The notes under the pieces: model-generated
Seen by the model: only the letters and a program-made list of their open reading frames with translations
What the model was told of the DNA's origin: nothing
Databases searched by the model: none
Part shown: positions 7,250-13,804 of the stretch, one piece after another
How positions within the stretch are numbered: position 1 is the first letter of the stretch
Layout of the letters: each line of letters opens with the position of its first letter
Program-made: the position numbers and the translations under genes
NCBI GenBank assembly: GCA_024280975.1
Contig: JAMXLQ010000211.1
Coordinates: 1-14,712 of the forward strand
DNA length: 14,712 nucleotides
Direction: 5' to 3'
From: Methanosarcina sp.
GTDB lineage: Archaea > Halobacteriota > Methanosarcinia > Methanosarcinales > Methanosarcinaceae

Positions 7250-7560
7250 CGTATACCTCTAATATACCTGTGAAATTTCCGTGTACAAAAGCATTTTTTA
7301 TATAGCATGTTTCAAAATATCAAGCAAAATTATCAAGCAGAGATACTTCGGTTAAAGTATTTACTGCTTTTCTATTTTTATTATTTTCTATTTTTGCTTA
7401 TTTTTTAAACAGATGTATTATATAATTTTTTTTGCAAACAATTTACGTATGATCCAATCCCGCTAATTTTTATTTTCTCTTCTGCAAAAAGCCAGTGTCT
7501 TTGGGGGGGGCACTAGAATCGTCTTGCGGGAAAATTCTCTACTTTGAAATAAACAAGAAA

Positions 7561-7576
7561 AGAGAAAATGTTCTCT
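7561..7576. promoter_or_regulatory. Palindromic operator-like site AGAGAA-AATG-TTCTCT
   Basis: Perfect 6-bp arms around a 4-nt centre, ending 9 nt before the TATA-like TTATTATATAAAC. A further TTCTCT half-site lies at 7535-7540. The position just upstream of a TATA box would suit an archaeal activator or repressor dimer. The binding factor is unknown. Confidence 0.4.
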
Positions 7577-7585
7577 AGGTAAAGT

Positions 7586-7656
7586 TATTATATAAACAGT
7601 CCAGAGGATTAGACGCTTTAGAGAAATCGAAGATAAAAATGTAGTAAATATATAAG
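7586..7656 (+). promoter_or_regulatory. TATA-like boxes for the presenilin-like gene
   Basis: TTATTATATAA at 7586-7596 and AAATATATAAGG at about 7646-7656. The second would start transcription near 7675-7682, giving a leader of about 20 nt that just includes the AAGGAG at 7685-7690. The first would give a leader of about 80 nt. Choice between them is not possible from sequence. Confidence 0.45.
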
Positions 7657-7698
7657 GAATAGGAAAGGCATACTTTTAAGAATTAAGGAGTTTAGCAC

Positions 7699-8592
7699 TT
7701 GAGTTCCAGCGAACAATCAATTAAAGACTATTTTCCTATTATTTCTATGGGAGGACTTATACTGATAGTGCAGATTCTTGCACTTTTTTTGTCCAGGCCC
7801 ATGGAAGTTAATCATATGCAGACTTTTGAAGACCCAACCCAGGTGTCCAATTCTATATATTATATTTTAATGATCCTGGTTTTTACCCTGTTTGTCCTCT
7901 TGGCACTAAGGAAGAACATGAAATGGGCAATCAGCCTCTTTATTTACCTCGCCATAATAAGCACTCTATATTATGTGTTCTTCGCTCTGTTTACTCTCAT
8001 TCCATCCCTTTCAGGATTTGAAGCCATTGCTTCAATTGTGCTATCTATGGGGATAACGGTGTTGCTTTATAAATATCCTGAATGGTACATAGTTGACATT
8101 GTGGGAGTTTGTATTGCAGCTGGGGTCAGTGCCCTGATAGGAATTTCCCTTTCAGTTGTCCCTGTAATAATACTCCTGTTGCTTCTTGCAATATACGATG
8201 CTATTTCGGTATACAAAACAAGACATATGGTAACTATGGCCGAAGGAATAATGGATCTAAAGCTTCCAATCCTGTTCGTGATTCCAAAACATTTAAACTA
8301 TTCCTTCTTGCAGGAAAACTTCAAACCGGGAGAACAGCGTGAAGCTTTTTTCATGGGCCTTGGAGATGCGGTTATGCCTACCCTACTGGTAGTCTCAGCG
8401 AATGCCTTTATAAAAAGTAACGGAATCTCTTATCCAGTCCTCGGAGCCATCTTAGGTACCCTTGCAGGGCATGCGGTGCTTTCCATTCTGGTAATGAAAG
8501 GAAAACCGCAGGCAGGGCTTCCCTTTTTGAATTCCGGAGTAATTCTGGGATTCTTTATGGGCATTCTGATCTCAGGAGCCTCAATTATGTGA
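7699..8592 (+). CDS. Presenilin/signal peptide peptidase homologue (intramembrane aspartyl protease)
   Basis: Polytopic membrane protease of the archaeal presenilin/SPP (PSH) family, which cuts peptide bonds inside the lipid bilayer; substrates in methanogens are not established. The 297 aa give about nine hydrophobic segments. The two catalytic aspartates are in place: D167 in AIYDAISVY (TM6 YD motif) and D223 in MGLGDAVMP (TM7 GxGD motif). The TM9 PAL motif is not canonical: the aligned stretch is QAGLPFLNSG (271-280), AGLP replacing PALP. A hydrophilic loop (about 172-217) joins TM6 and TM7, as in the family. It starts with TTG at 7699, supported by AAGGAG at 7685-7690 with 8 nt spacing; no ATG before the first helix fits. 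It is followed 97 nt later by the HAD gene, with T-rich sequence between. Confidence 0.9.
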   Translation: MSSSEQSIKDYFPIISMGGLILIVQILALFLSRPMEVNHMQTFEDPTQVSNSIYYILMILVFTLFVLLALRKNMKWAISLFIYLAIISTLYYVFFALFTLIPSLSGFEAIASIVLSMGITVLLYKYPEWYIVDIVGVCIAAGVSALIGISLSVVPVIILLLLLAIYDAISVYKTRHMVTMAEGIMDLKLPILFVIPKHLNYSFLQENFKPGEQREAFFMGLGDAVMPTLLVVSANAFIKSNGISYPVLGAILGTLAGHAVLSILVMKGKPQAGLPFLNSGVILGFFMGILISGASIM

Positions 8593-8689
8593 AGTTATGT
8601 CTTCTTCACACATTTTATTTTTATGAAATTTCTATTGTATTTTTGGATTTTCACAAAGATTTTTTTATTTTATAGCTTAATCACTTGAT
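8593..8689 (+). promoter_or_regulatory. T-rich spacer with terminator-like runs and a TATA-like box close to the HAD start
   Basis: Several T-runs (about 8613-8624, 8634-8646, 8661-8673) could end the upstream transcript. TTTATTTTATA at about 8664-8674 lies only 16-26 nt before the ATG at 8690 and no ribosome-binding site precedes that ATG, so the downstream transcript may be leaderless or nearly so. Confidence 0.35.
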
Positions 8690-9490
8690 ATGTCCAAAAG
8701 AATTGCAGTGGTCTTTGACAGCGCGGGAACCCTTCTACATATGTACAGAGTTGCCAAGGAAGCCAGTACCGGAAATATCCTTGAAAACATAGAGAGCACT
8801 GCTATTGTCGCGCAAAAAAATGGATGCGGGCTTGTAGTTTTGAATGCTGAAAGTGATACAATCCTGCGCTCAAGAAGAGATATGCCTTTGTTTGATTTTA
8901 TAAGAGAATCCGGAGTTTCAATAGGAATAAGCTGTTCAAAAGGAAAATTTACCCAGGAAATTGCATATGAGATTATAAGAGGAACATCTTCTAGAATGGG
9001 CGACGTACATGATGTGATGGAAGCGGTTACAGCCCGCTGTCCGAATGTTTTTTACCTAGCAGCAGGCCTGATAGTTGACTCTCAGGCCAGAAGCGTGCCG
9101 TATATACTGAGCACAGGCGGGCATGTATTCAGTACCACGCTACAAACAGTCCAAACTCTTCATTCCATGAAGGTTGATACGTATATCGCATCTGGAGATA
9201 GCTTATTCGCTCTCATACAACTGGCTAAGTTCATAAATATTCCCCAGGAAAGAGTCTTTGCCTTCTCAAACACCCTGATGAAAGAAGAAATAGTACTTGA
9301 ACTAAAAAGAAAATATGAAAAAGTAATTATGGTAGGGGATGGAATCAATGACATACTGGCGTTCAGGGCAGCAGACATAGGAATAATGACAACTCAGCAG
9401 GGCGACAAAAGACCCGAAGAACTCAGAAAAGCGGCAGACGTGATAATTGACAATATAATAAAAGTTGTGGACGTGGTAAAAGCGCTGTAA
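8690..9490 (+). CDS. HAD-superfamily protein, soluble P-type-ATPase-like
   Basis: Cytosolic 266-aa HAD-fold protein, probably a phosphatase or phosphotransferase of unknown substrate. Motif I is FDSAGT (nucleophile D10) with Ala at +2 instead of the acid/base Asp of standard HAD phosphatases; P-type ATPases (DKTGT) and phosphonatases (DxAGT) share the lack of Asp there. Motif II is the Ser/Thr position in IASGDS (166-171). Motif IV is VGDGINDILAF (215-225) with D217 and D221. Candidate motif III lysines are K198, K206 or K208. Methanogens carry stand-alone 'soluble P-type ATPase' proteins of this kind (family knowledge). The ATG has no visible ribosome-binding site. It lies between the presenilin-like gene and the MCR-activation cluster on the same strand, but the 347-nt gap downstream argues against cotranscription with atwA. 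Confidence 0.82.
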   Translation: MSKRIAVVFDSAGTLLHMYRVAKEASTGNILENIESTAIVAQKNGCGLVVLNAESDTILRSRRDMPLFDFIRESGVSIGISCSKGKFTQEIAYEIIRGTSSRMGDVHDVMEAVTARCPNVFYLAAGLIVDSQARSVPYILSTGGHVFSTTLQTVQTLHSMKVDTYIASGDSLFALIQLAKFINIPQERVFAFSNTLMKEEIVLELKRKYEKVIMVGDGINDILAFRAADIGIMTTQQGDKRPEELRKAADVIIDNIIKVVDVVKAL

Positions 9491-9520
9491 TCAATATGCA
9501 AAGGAAATTATTATATAAAT

Positions 9521-9585
9521 GAGTCAATATAATCGATGGGTCAATATAATAAGACTAATCGATATATCACAAGAGTCAGTATAAC
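9521..9585 (+). repeat. Three spaced copies of GRGTCARTATAA
   Basis: GAGTCAATATAA at 9521-9532, GGGTCAATATAA at 9538-9549 and GAGTCAGTATAA at 9573-9584. Start-to-start distances of 17 and 35 nt are near one and two units of the same period. They sit about 255-315 nt upstream of atwA and just after the HAD gene stop. Confidence 0.6.
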
Positions 9586-9761
9586 AGCACGAGATCAAAA
9601 ATACTGATTAAGCAAATTCACTAGGTTGACTTGACTTTAAATGTTAACAGTGAAAAAATAATGCGTTATGTTTATGTAATCTTTAATCTTATGTAGTTGT
9701 TGCCCAGATGTGTGAAATTCTTTGTTTGTATTAATGTCTTGTTCATTGTAGTAATTGCTTT

Positions 9762-9775
9762 TCACTCTTGAGTGA
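9762..9775. promoter_or_regulatory. 14-bp palindrome upstream of atwA
   Basis: TCACTC TT GAGTGA is a perfect inverted repeat with 6-bp arms and a 2-nt centre. Its size and position 63 nt before the start codon fit an operator for a dimeric regulator, or a small hairpin in the leader. Function is inferred. Confidence 0.4.
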
Positions 9776-9837
9776 TATGCCCAGGTAGGCAAGAGCCACC
9801 AGAAAGTTTTGCAGCTCATAATTGCGGAGGAAAATCC

Positions 9838-11451
9838 ATGCCAGTATTTATTGAAGTTAAAAACCTGACCGTAAATTTCGACGGTCATAAGGCCCTGAAA
9901 AATGTAAATTTAAGCATTAACGAAGGTGAAATTGTTGGGATTCTCGGAAAAAGCGGGTCCGGGAAAACAATCCTGATGCACGTACTGCGCGGCACAGAGT
10001 CTTTTGAGAATATTTCAGGTGAAGTAATTTATCACCTCACCCGCTGCCCGAAATGCGGATACATAGAGCGCCCCAGTAGGACAGGCCAGAAGTGCCCGGT
10101 CTGTGGAGATACCCTGGAAGCTTTCGAAGCGGATTTTGTGAAACTTTCCCTTTATGACCCTGTAAGGAAAGATATCACCAAAAGAATTGCTATTATGCTC
10201 CAGCGCACCTTTGCCCTTTATGGGGATGAAAGGGTTCTTGTAAACGTTATAAATTCTTTGAATGAAATCGGATACACAGGAAAAGACTCCATGCGAAAGG
10301 CGGTCGAACTGCTGGAAGAAGTAAACCTTAGTCACCGCATGATGCATGTTGCACGAGAACTTTCGGGCGGGGAAAAACAGAGGGTTGTACTTGCAAGGCA
10401 GCTTGTGAGAAATCCTTTGCTCTTGTTAGCTGATGAACCCACAGGTACCCTCGATCCCATGACTGCAAAACTTGTTCATGATGCTATGACTAGGGCAGTC
10501 AAGAACTATAACATGAGCATGATCCTGACTTCGCACTGGCCTGAGGTTATTGAACAGATGGCAAACAAAGCCATCCTGCTTGAAAACGGAGAGGTAGTTC
10601 AGGAAGGAGATCCACTTGAGGTTTCTGCAACTTTTATGCAAAGCGTATCCTTGATGAGGCAGGAAAAGAATGTCATGGTCGGTGAACCTATAATCAGGGT
10701 AAGAAACCTCTCAAAACGTTATATTTCAGTTGATCGAGGCGTGGTAAGAGCTGTAGACGGCATCTCTTTTGATGTAAATGAAGGAGAAATTTTTGGGCTA
10801 GTTGGAGTGAGCGGAGCGGGCAAGACTACAACCTCAAAAATTCTTATGGGAATATTACCGCCTACATCTGGAGAGGTTGAGGTTCGCGTGGGAGACGAAT
10901 GGGTTGACATGACAAAGCTAGGAGTGGAAAACAAAGGAAGGGCAACCAAATATATGGGATTCCTGCATCAGGAATACGGCCTTTACACTCACAGCTCCGT
11001 AATAGATAACCTTACTGAGTCAATTAGCCTTGATCTGCCTTTTGAACTCGGGGTCAGAAAAGCCGTAATTACTCTCAAGGCTGCAGGCTTTGAGGAAAAT
11101 AAGGCAAAAGCTATTTTACCTAAAATGACTGACGAACTGAGTGAAGGGGAGCGGCATAGAATTGCACTTGCACAGGTTCTGATCAAGGAACCGAGAATCG
11201 TCATTATGGATGAACCGACAGGAACTATGGATCCGATTACTAAAGTCTCGGTGACGAATTCCATCCTTAAAGCCAGGGAGGATATAGGAGAAACATTTGT
11301 TGTAGTTTCTCATGATATCGATTTCGTAAACGAAATCTGTGACCGTGTCGCACTTATGCGTAACGGGAAGATTGTAGACATAGGTGAGCCGAAGAATATA
11401 TTATCTCAACTCACCGAAGATGAAAGGATCCAAGCTGCAGAAGAAATATAA
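9838..11451 (+). CDS. atwA: Methyl-coenzyme M reductase activation component A2 (two-domain ABC ATPase)
   Basis: Soluble ATPase needed for ATP-dependent reductive activation of MCR (bringing F430 nickel to Ni(I)), the last enzyme of methanogenesis. 537 aa hold two ABC domains and no membrane segments. Domain 1: Walker A GKSGSGKT (37-44), an inserted zinc-ribbon-like module with C70, C73, C86 and C89 (CPKCG ... CPVCG), Q-loop Q122, signature LSGGE (176-180), Walker B LLLLADEPTG with E200, switch H233. Domain 2: Walker A GVSGAGKT (323-330), Q-loop Q378, degenerate signature LSEGE (434-438), Walker B IVIMDEPTG with E459, switch H492. The Cys module and tandem ABC layout distinguish A2 from ordinary transporter subunits. 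The ATG at 9838 is chosen because GGAGG lies 7-12 nt upstream and the protein starts directly at the ABC fold; a 22-codon in-frame extension upstream is not family-like. First gene of the mmp cluster; mmp3 follows after 41 nt. Confidence 0.95.
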   Translation: MPVFIEVKNLTVNFDGHKALKNVNLSINEGEIVGILGKSGSGKTILMHVLRGTESFENISGEVIYHLTRCPKCGYIERPSRTGQKCPVCGDTLEAFEADFVKLSLYDPVRKDITKRIAIMLQRTFALYGDERVLVNVINSLNEIGYTGKDSMRKAVELLEEVNLSHRMMHVARELSGGEKQRVVLARQLVRNPLLLLADEPTGTLDPMTAKLVHDAMTRAVKNYNMSMILTSHWPEVIEQMANKAILLENGEVVQEGDPLEVSATFMQSVSLMRQEKNVMVGEPIIRVRNLSKRYISVDRGVVRAVDGISFDVNEGEIFGLVGVSGAGKTTTSKILMGILPPTSGEVEVRVGDEWVDMTKLGVENKGRATKYMGFLHQEYGLYTHSSVIDNLTESISLDLPFELGVRKAVITLKAAGFEENKAKAILPKMTDELSEGERHRIALAQVLIKEPRIVIMDEPTGTMDPITKVSVTNSILKAREDIGETFVVVSHDIDFVNEICDRVALMRNGKIVDIGEPKNILSQLTEDERIQAAEEI

Positions 11452-11460
11452 ATATGCTGT

Positions 11461-11495
11461 CACCTCTTAGTATGGAAGAATACTAAAATGAGGTG
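11461..11495 (+). promoter_or_regulatory. Hairpin enclosing the mmp3 translation start
   Basis: CACCTC (11461-11466) pairs with GAGGTG (11490-11495), TT with AA, and AGTAT (11469-11473) with ATACT (11480-11484). This gives 13 base pairs with a 3-nt bulge (11487-11489) and a 6-nt loop GGAAGA (11474-11479). The GTG start of mmp3 (11493-11495) is entirely within the stem. It could limit mmp3 translation, for example until opened by ribosomes finishing atwA or by temperature, or set the A2:Mmp3 ratio. Structure is read directly from the sequence; function is inferred. Confidence 0.6.
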
Positions 11496-13049
11496 CCGAT
11501 TACGAGTAATGAGATCAGCGTAGAGGTGAATGGGCAAAAATATACCTTCCCCGCAGGCTCTACACTTGGAGACGCCCTTAAAGTTTCCAGAGCCCCCTAT
11601 ATGGCCGGTACAGCGATCGGAATTCTAAAAGAGACCGCCGAGGAAAAGATAGAAACAATCACCGAATACGCTATCAATACTCCTAAAGGAGATTTCAGGA
11701 TAGAAATTAAAAATCCTGAATCACCTTCAGGAAAATTATGGGCTGAACACTTTAAAGATTACGAAGGGAAGTCTGTCCATTGGGCAAGCCCTGAAGCCCT
11801 AGCTTTTGGACCCTTTGAAGCCGAAATTAAACCTTCGCGTGAGGCAAGAAGCTTTGAAGCGTTTGAGGTGGTGTTTGGAGCAGGAGGTTTCGATCCTCAC
11901 AATACTCATCTTATTTTTTCGCTTAAGAGACATACTGCAGAATATGGGACTCCTGAAGATGGAATTTTTGCAGAAGTTGTGGCCGGAAAAAATATTTTAT
12001 CCAGGCTTTCCAGAGAAGATACAATTCTTGGTATCGAGCCAATTATAGAATGGGAACAAATCTCAGAAAAGACCTGCACAACTGATTTCTCTATTCCGCT
12101 TGAAGACGGAAATAACATATTTACTTATTTCGAAGTAGAGCTCTCCAGGAATGCTCCCAGGGGGGCGGAAAATTTCTATGCCCTTACCCGTGAGGGAACT
12201 CTCAATGTAGATGTTACTACTAGTTCCTTCATTTCGGATGATGACTTGAAAGGAGAACCGGTTCCTTACGAAAATTTCGAGCCAAGACGAGAAGGTGCGA
12301 TTTCTGTCCGAACAGTCGGATATGGATTGGGCAGAACGTATATTTCCAGAGAGGATCGACCTTCAAGCCTCGTGCATTCGATTGTAGGGCAGGTAACAAA
12401 AGGTATCGAACTTATCAAGTTAGCAGAAGAAGGACAGAAACTCTCGATTGAAAGCCTTCCTCCCCAGATAGTTCTTCTGGGACATAGCTTTGAGGAGGTA
12501 GAGCCCGTACTTTCTTCCATAGGGGTTGAACTGGTAAGAGACGGATACACCGGTGAGGATGCAATAATTGTCAGGCAGGATCCGCCAACAACCCTTGAGA
12601 TTCTTGGAGAAGCAAAGGTGACTGCATATGCGGTATCCAGAGCAAAACTGATAGAAATCGAACTTTACCCTGAAAAAGCACCTAAATCTGTGGACTTCTT
12701 CCGCCACGCCCTTGAACTTAAGACAAAATCCGTTGGGAAATTGCCTGTTTATATGATATATGACGACACTTACCTTTTTAAAACAGAAAAGGAAGTCGTG
12801 AAATACAAGGAAATCCTTCCCGAAAATACACCCGCGGATAAGGTACTCGGCGGAGAAATAGGGATCACAAATCAGGCGGCAAAGAGAATGGGGACTATAG
12901 GTGTGAGACTTGGGGACGATGAGCTTTTCGGTCCCACCGGAGAAAGATTTTCCTCAACTAATATTATCGGTCGGATAATAAATCCTGAAAAACTCCTCGG
13001 TATCAAAGAAGGAGATGCTATATACGTAACTGAAGCTGTACGCAAGTAA
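11493..13049 (+). CDS. mmp3: Methanogenesis marker protein 3 (Mmp3)
   Basis: Methanogen-specific protein (UPF0288 family), reported as part of the McrC-containing complex that activates methyl-coenzyme M reductase. Its chemistry is not settled. The 518-aa protein begins with a beta-grasp-like segment (ISVEVNGQKYTFPAGSTLGDAL, about 8-29). Three cyclophilin-like repeats can be seen after it: strand-helix pieces FEVELSRNAPRGAENFYAL (213-231) and LIEIELYPEKAPKSVDFFRHAL (386-407), and closing pieces IFAEVVAGKNILSRL (158-172), VHSIVGQVTKGIELIKLAEEG (294-314) and TNIIGRIINPEKLLGIKEG (489-507). It starts with GTG at 11493; no conventional ribosome-binding site precedes it and the codon lies in a hairpin. 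It sits 41 nt after atwA, so cotranscription is likely. The nearest alternative, ATG at 11488, is in the wrong frame and stops after 11 codons. Confidence 0.93.
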   Translation: MPITSNEISVEVNGQKYTFPAGSTLGDALKVSRAPYMAGTAIGILKETAEEKIETITEYAINTPKGDFRIEIKNPESPSGKLWAEHFKDYEGKSVHWASPEALAFGPFEAEIKPSREARSFEAFEVVFGAGGFDPHNTHLIFSLKRHTAEYGTPEDGIFAEVVAGKNILSRLSREDTILGIEPIIEWEQISEKTCTTDFSIPLEDGNNIFTYFEVELSRNAPRGAENFYALTREGTLNVDVTTSSFISDDDLKGEPVPYENFEPRREGAISVRTVGYGLGRTYISREDRPSSLVHSIVGQVTKGIELIKLAEEGQKLSIESLPPQIVLLGHSFEEVEPVLSSIGVELVRDGYTGEDAIIVRQDPPTTLEILGEAKVTAYAVSRAKLIEIELYPEKAPKSVDFFRHALELKTKSVGKLPVYMIYDDTYLFKTEKEVVKYKEILPENTPADKVLGGEIGITNQAAKRMGTIGVRLGDDELFGPTGERFSSTNIIGRIINPEKLLGIKEGDAIYVTEAVRK

Positions 13050-13360
13050 ACTTAAAAGTATAAATAGTAAGACAATGGGATAACTACTAAAGCGTACATA
13101 ATATGTATAATATATAAAAGAAGTAATATACGTAAGCGCATTACTAAGTAAGTAGTCGTAATAAATACCGGCTAATACAGAATCCAAATGAAAAATTATT
13201 GCAAGTATCAAGTCAAAAAATGGCTGACAAATAAGTCAATTCGTTATATATGAAAGTTGCCTTGTTATACACGGCGCTTTAATGGATTCAAATACTTGGA
13301 CGGATTCGCACATATTGATTTATCGAAGGTGAAGTCTCCCAAGCTAAGGAGAGACGAAAG
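13050..13360 (+). promoter_or_regulatory. 311-nt spacer with likely internal promoter for mmp6-mmp5-mmp15
   Basis: No gene. TATA-like boxes are AATATATAAAAG at about 13109-13120 and GTTATATATG at 13243-13252. The latter would start transcription near 13275, leaving a leader of about 85 nt before mmp6. AGTAAT/ATTACT (13122-13127 and 13140-13145) is a 6-bp inverted repeat with a 12-nt loop. The gap makes mmp6-mmp5-mmp15 a separately controllable unit. Confidence 0.45.
13334..13355 (+). promoter_or_regulatory. Hairpin overlapping the mmp6 ribosome-binding site
   Basis: GTCTCCC (13334-13340) pairs with GG-A-GAGAC (13348-13355, A bulged), loop AAGCTAA. The ribosome-binding site AAGGAG (13346-13351), 9 nt before the mmp6 ATG, is half inside the stem. 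A modest 7-bp stem that could tune translation. Confidence 0.45.
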
Positions 13361-13804
13361 ATGACGGAAACGAAAAAAGAAGAGATTACAAAGTACATTG
13401 TAATCAGTTCGGATAAAGTGCTGCCTTCAGACGCAGCTATGAAGATCTATGAGTCAGAGTTTCCAGTTACGGTAAAAGAGACATGCTTTGGACTTATCGT
13501 ATCAGGAGCTAAAGACGATGTCAAGACAGTTGTCGAAAAAATTCGACAGCTGGATAAAAATCATATTTTTGTAAAAGATAGGGGATTCCCTCCAGGAGAT
13601 GAGAGACGCTGTCGCGCAAGCAGGGGAGGAGGTCCGCGGCCTGGGTTCCATTTTCTGAGGGAAGAAGTGGAGATGCTTCCTGCCATAGGGGCCGCACTTG
13701 ACGAACTTGAAGCAAAGGAATGTGTAACAGAGAAACACAAAACTAAATGCAGGCTTAAAACTTCAGCCCTGGAAAAAGTTATTGAACAGGAGCTTGCGAG
13801 GTGA
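13361..13804 (+). CDS. mmp6: Methanogenesis marker protein 6 (Mmp6)
   Basis: Methanogen-restricted soluble protein of unknown biochemical function, found with MCR-associated genes across methanogens (family knowledge). 147 aa. Visible: an N-terminal alpha/beta segment (KYIVISSDKVLPSDAAMKIYESEFPVTVKETCFGLIVSG, about 11-49), a helix KDDVKTVVEKIRQLD, then the conserved-looking basic stretch RGFPPGDERRCRASRGGGPRPGFHFLREE (74-102), which suggests phosphate, nucleotide or protein-surface binding, and a C-terminal helical part. Cysteines are at 42, 84, 121 and 130. The ATG at 13361 has AAGGAG at 13346-13351. Its stop overlaps the mmp5 start by 4 nt, so the two are probably translationally coupled. 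Confidence 0.88.
   Translation: MTETKKEEITKYIVISSDKVLPSDAAMKIYESEFPVTVKETCFGLIVSGAKDDVKTVVEKIRQLDKNHIFVKDRGFPPGDERRCRASRGGGPRPGFHFLREEVEMLPAIGAALDELEAKECVTEKHKTKCRLKTSALEKVIEQELAR

Larger units (their letters stand above)
7250..7698. other. 449-nt intergenic region upstream of the presenilin-like gene
   Basis: No gene seen. It contains a T-rich block (about 7365-7405) with TTTTCTATTTTT twice, an 8-G run at 7503-7510 that is unusual in this AT-rich DNA, a perfect palindrome at 7561-7576, and two plus-strand TATA-like boxes (7586-7596 and 7646-7656). Confidence 0.55.
9491..9837 (+). promoter_or_regulatory. Upstream region of the atwA cluster with spaced repeats and a palindrome
   Basis: 347 nt without a gene. 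GRGTCARTATAA-type motifs occur at 9521, 9538 and 9573 (starts 17 and 35 nt apart), with TAATCGAT at 9530 and 9556 interleaved. A perfect palindrome TCACTC-TT-GAGTGA lies at 9762-9775, 63 nt before the ATG. GGAGG at 9826-9830 is the ribosome-binding site. The core promoter is not obvious; AT-rich candidates are near 9634-9641 and 9728-9735. Confidence 0.5.

Noticed and set aside
7503..7510. Run of eight G
   Set aside because: A single homopolymer with only a 4-bp AGTG/CACT flank; not enough for a G-quadruplex or a defined element. Could also be a sequencing-length artefact.
9772..9837. 22-codon N-terminal extension of A2
   Set aside because: The extension has no ABC-like content and overlaps the palindrome; GGAGG directly before ATG 9838 marks that as the start.
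11488..11523. 11-codon ORF (ATG 11488) overlapping the mmp3 start
   Set aside because: No convincing ribosome-binding site, Arg-rich chance-like product, and it ends inside mmp3 without a coupling geometry.
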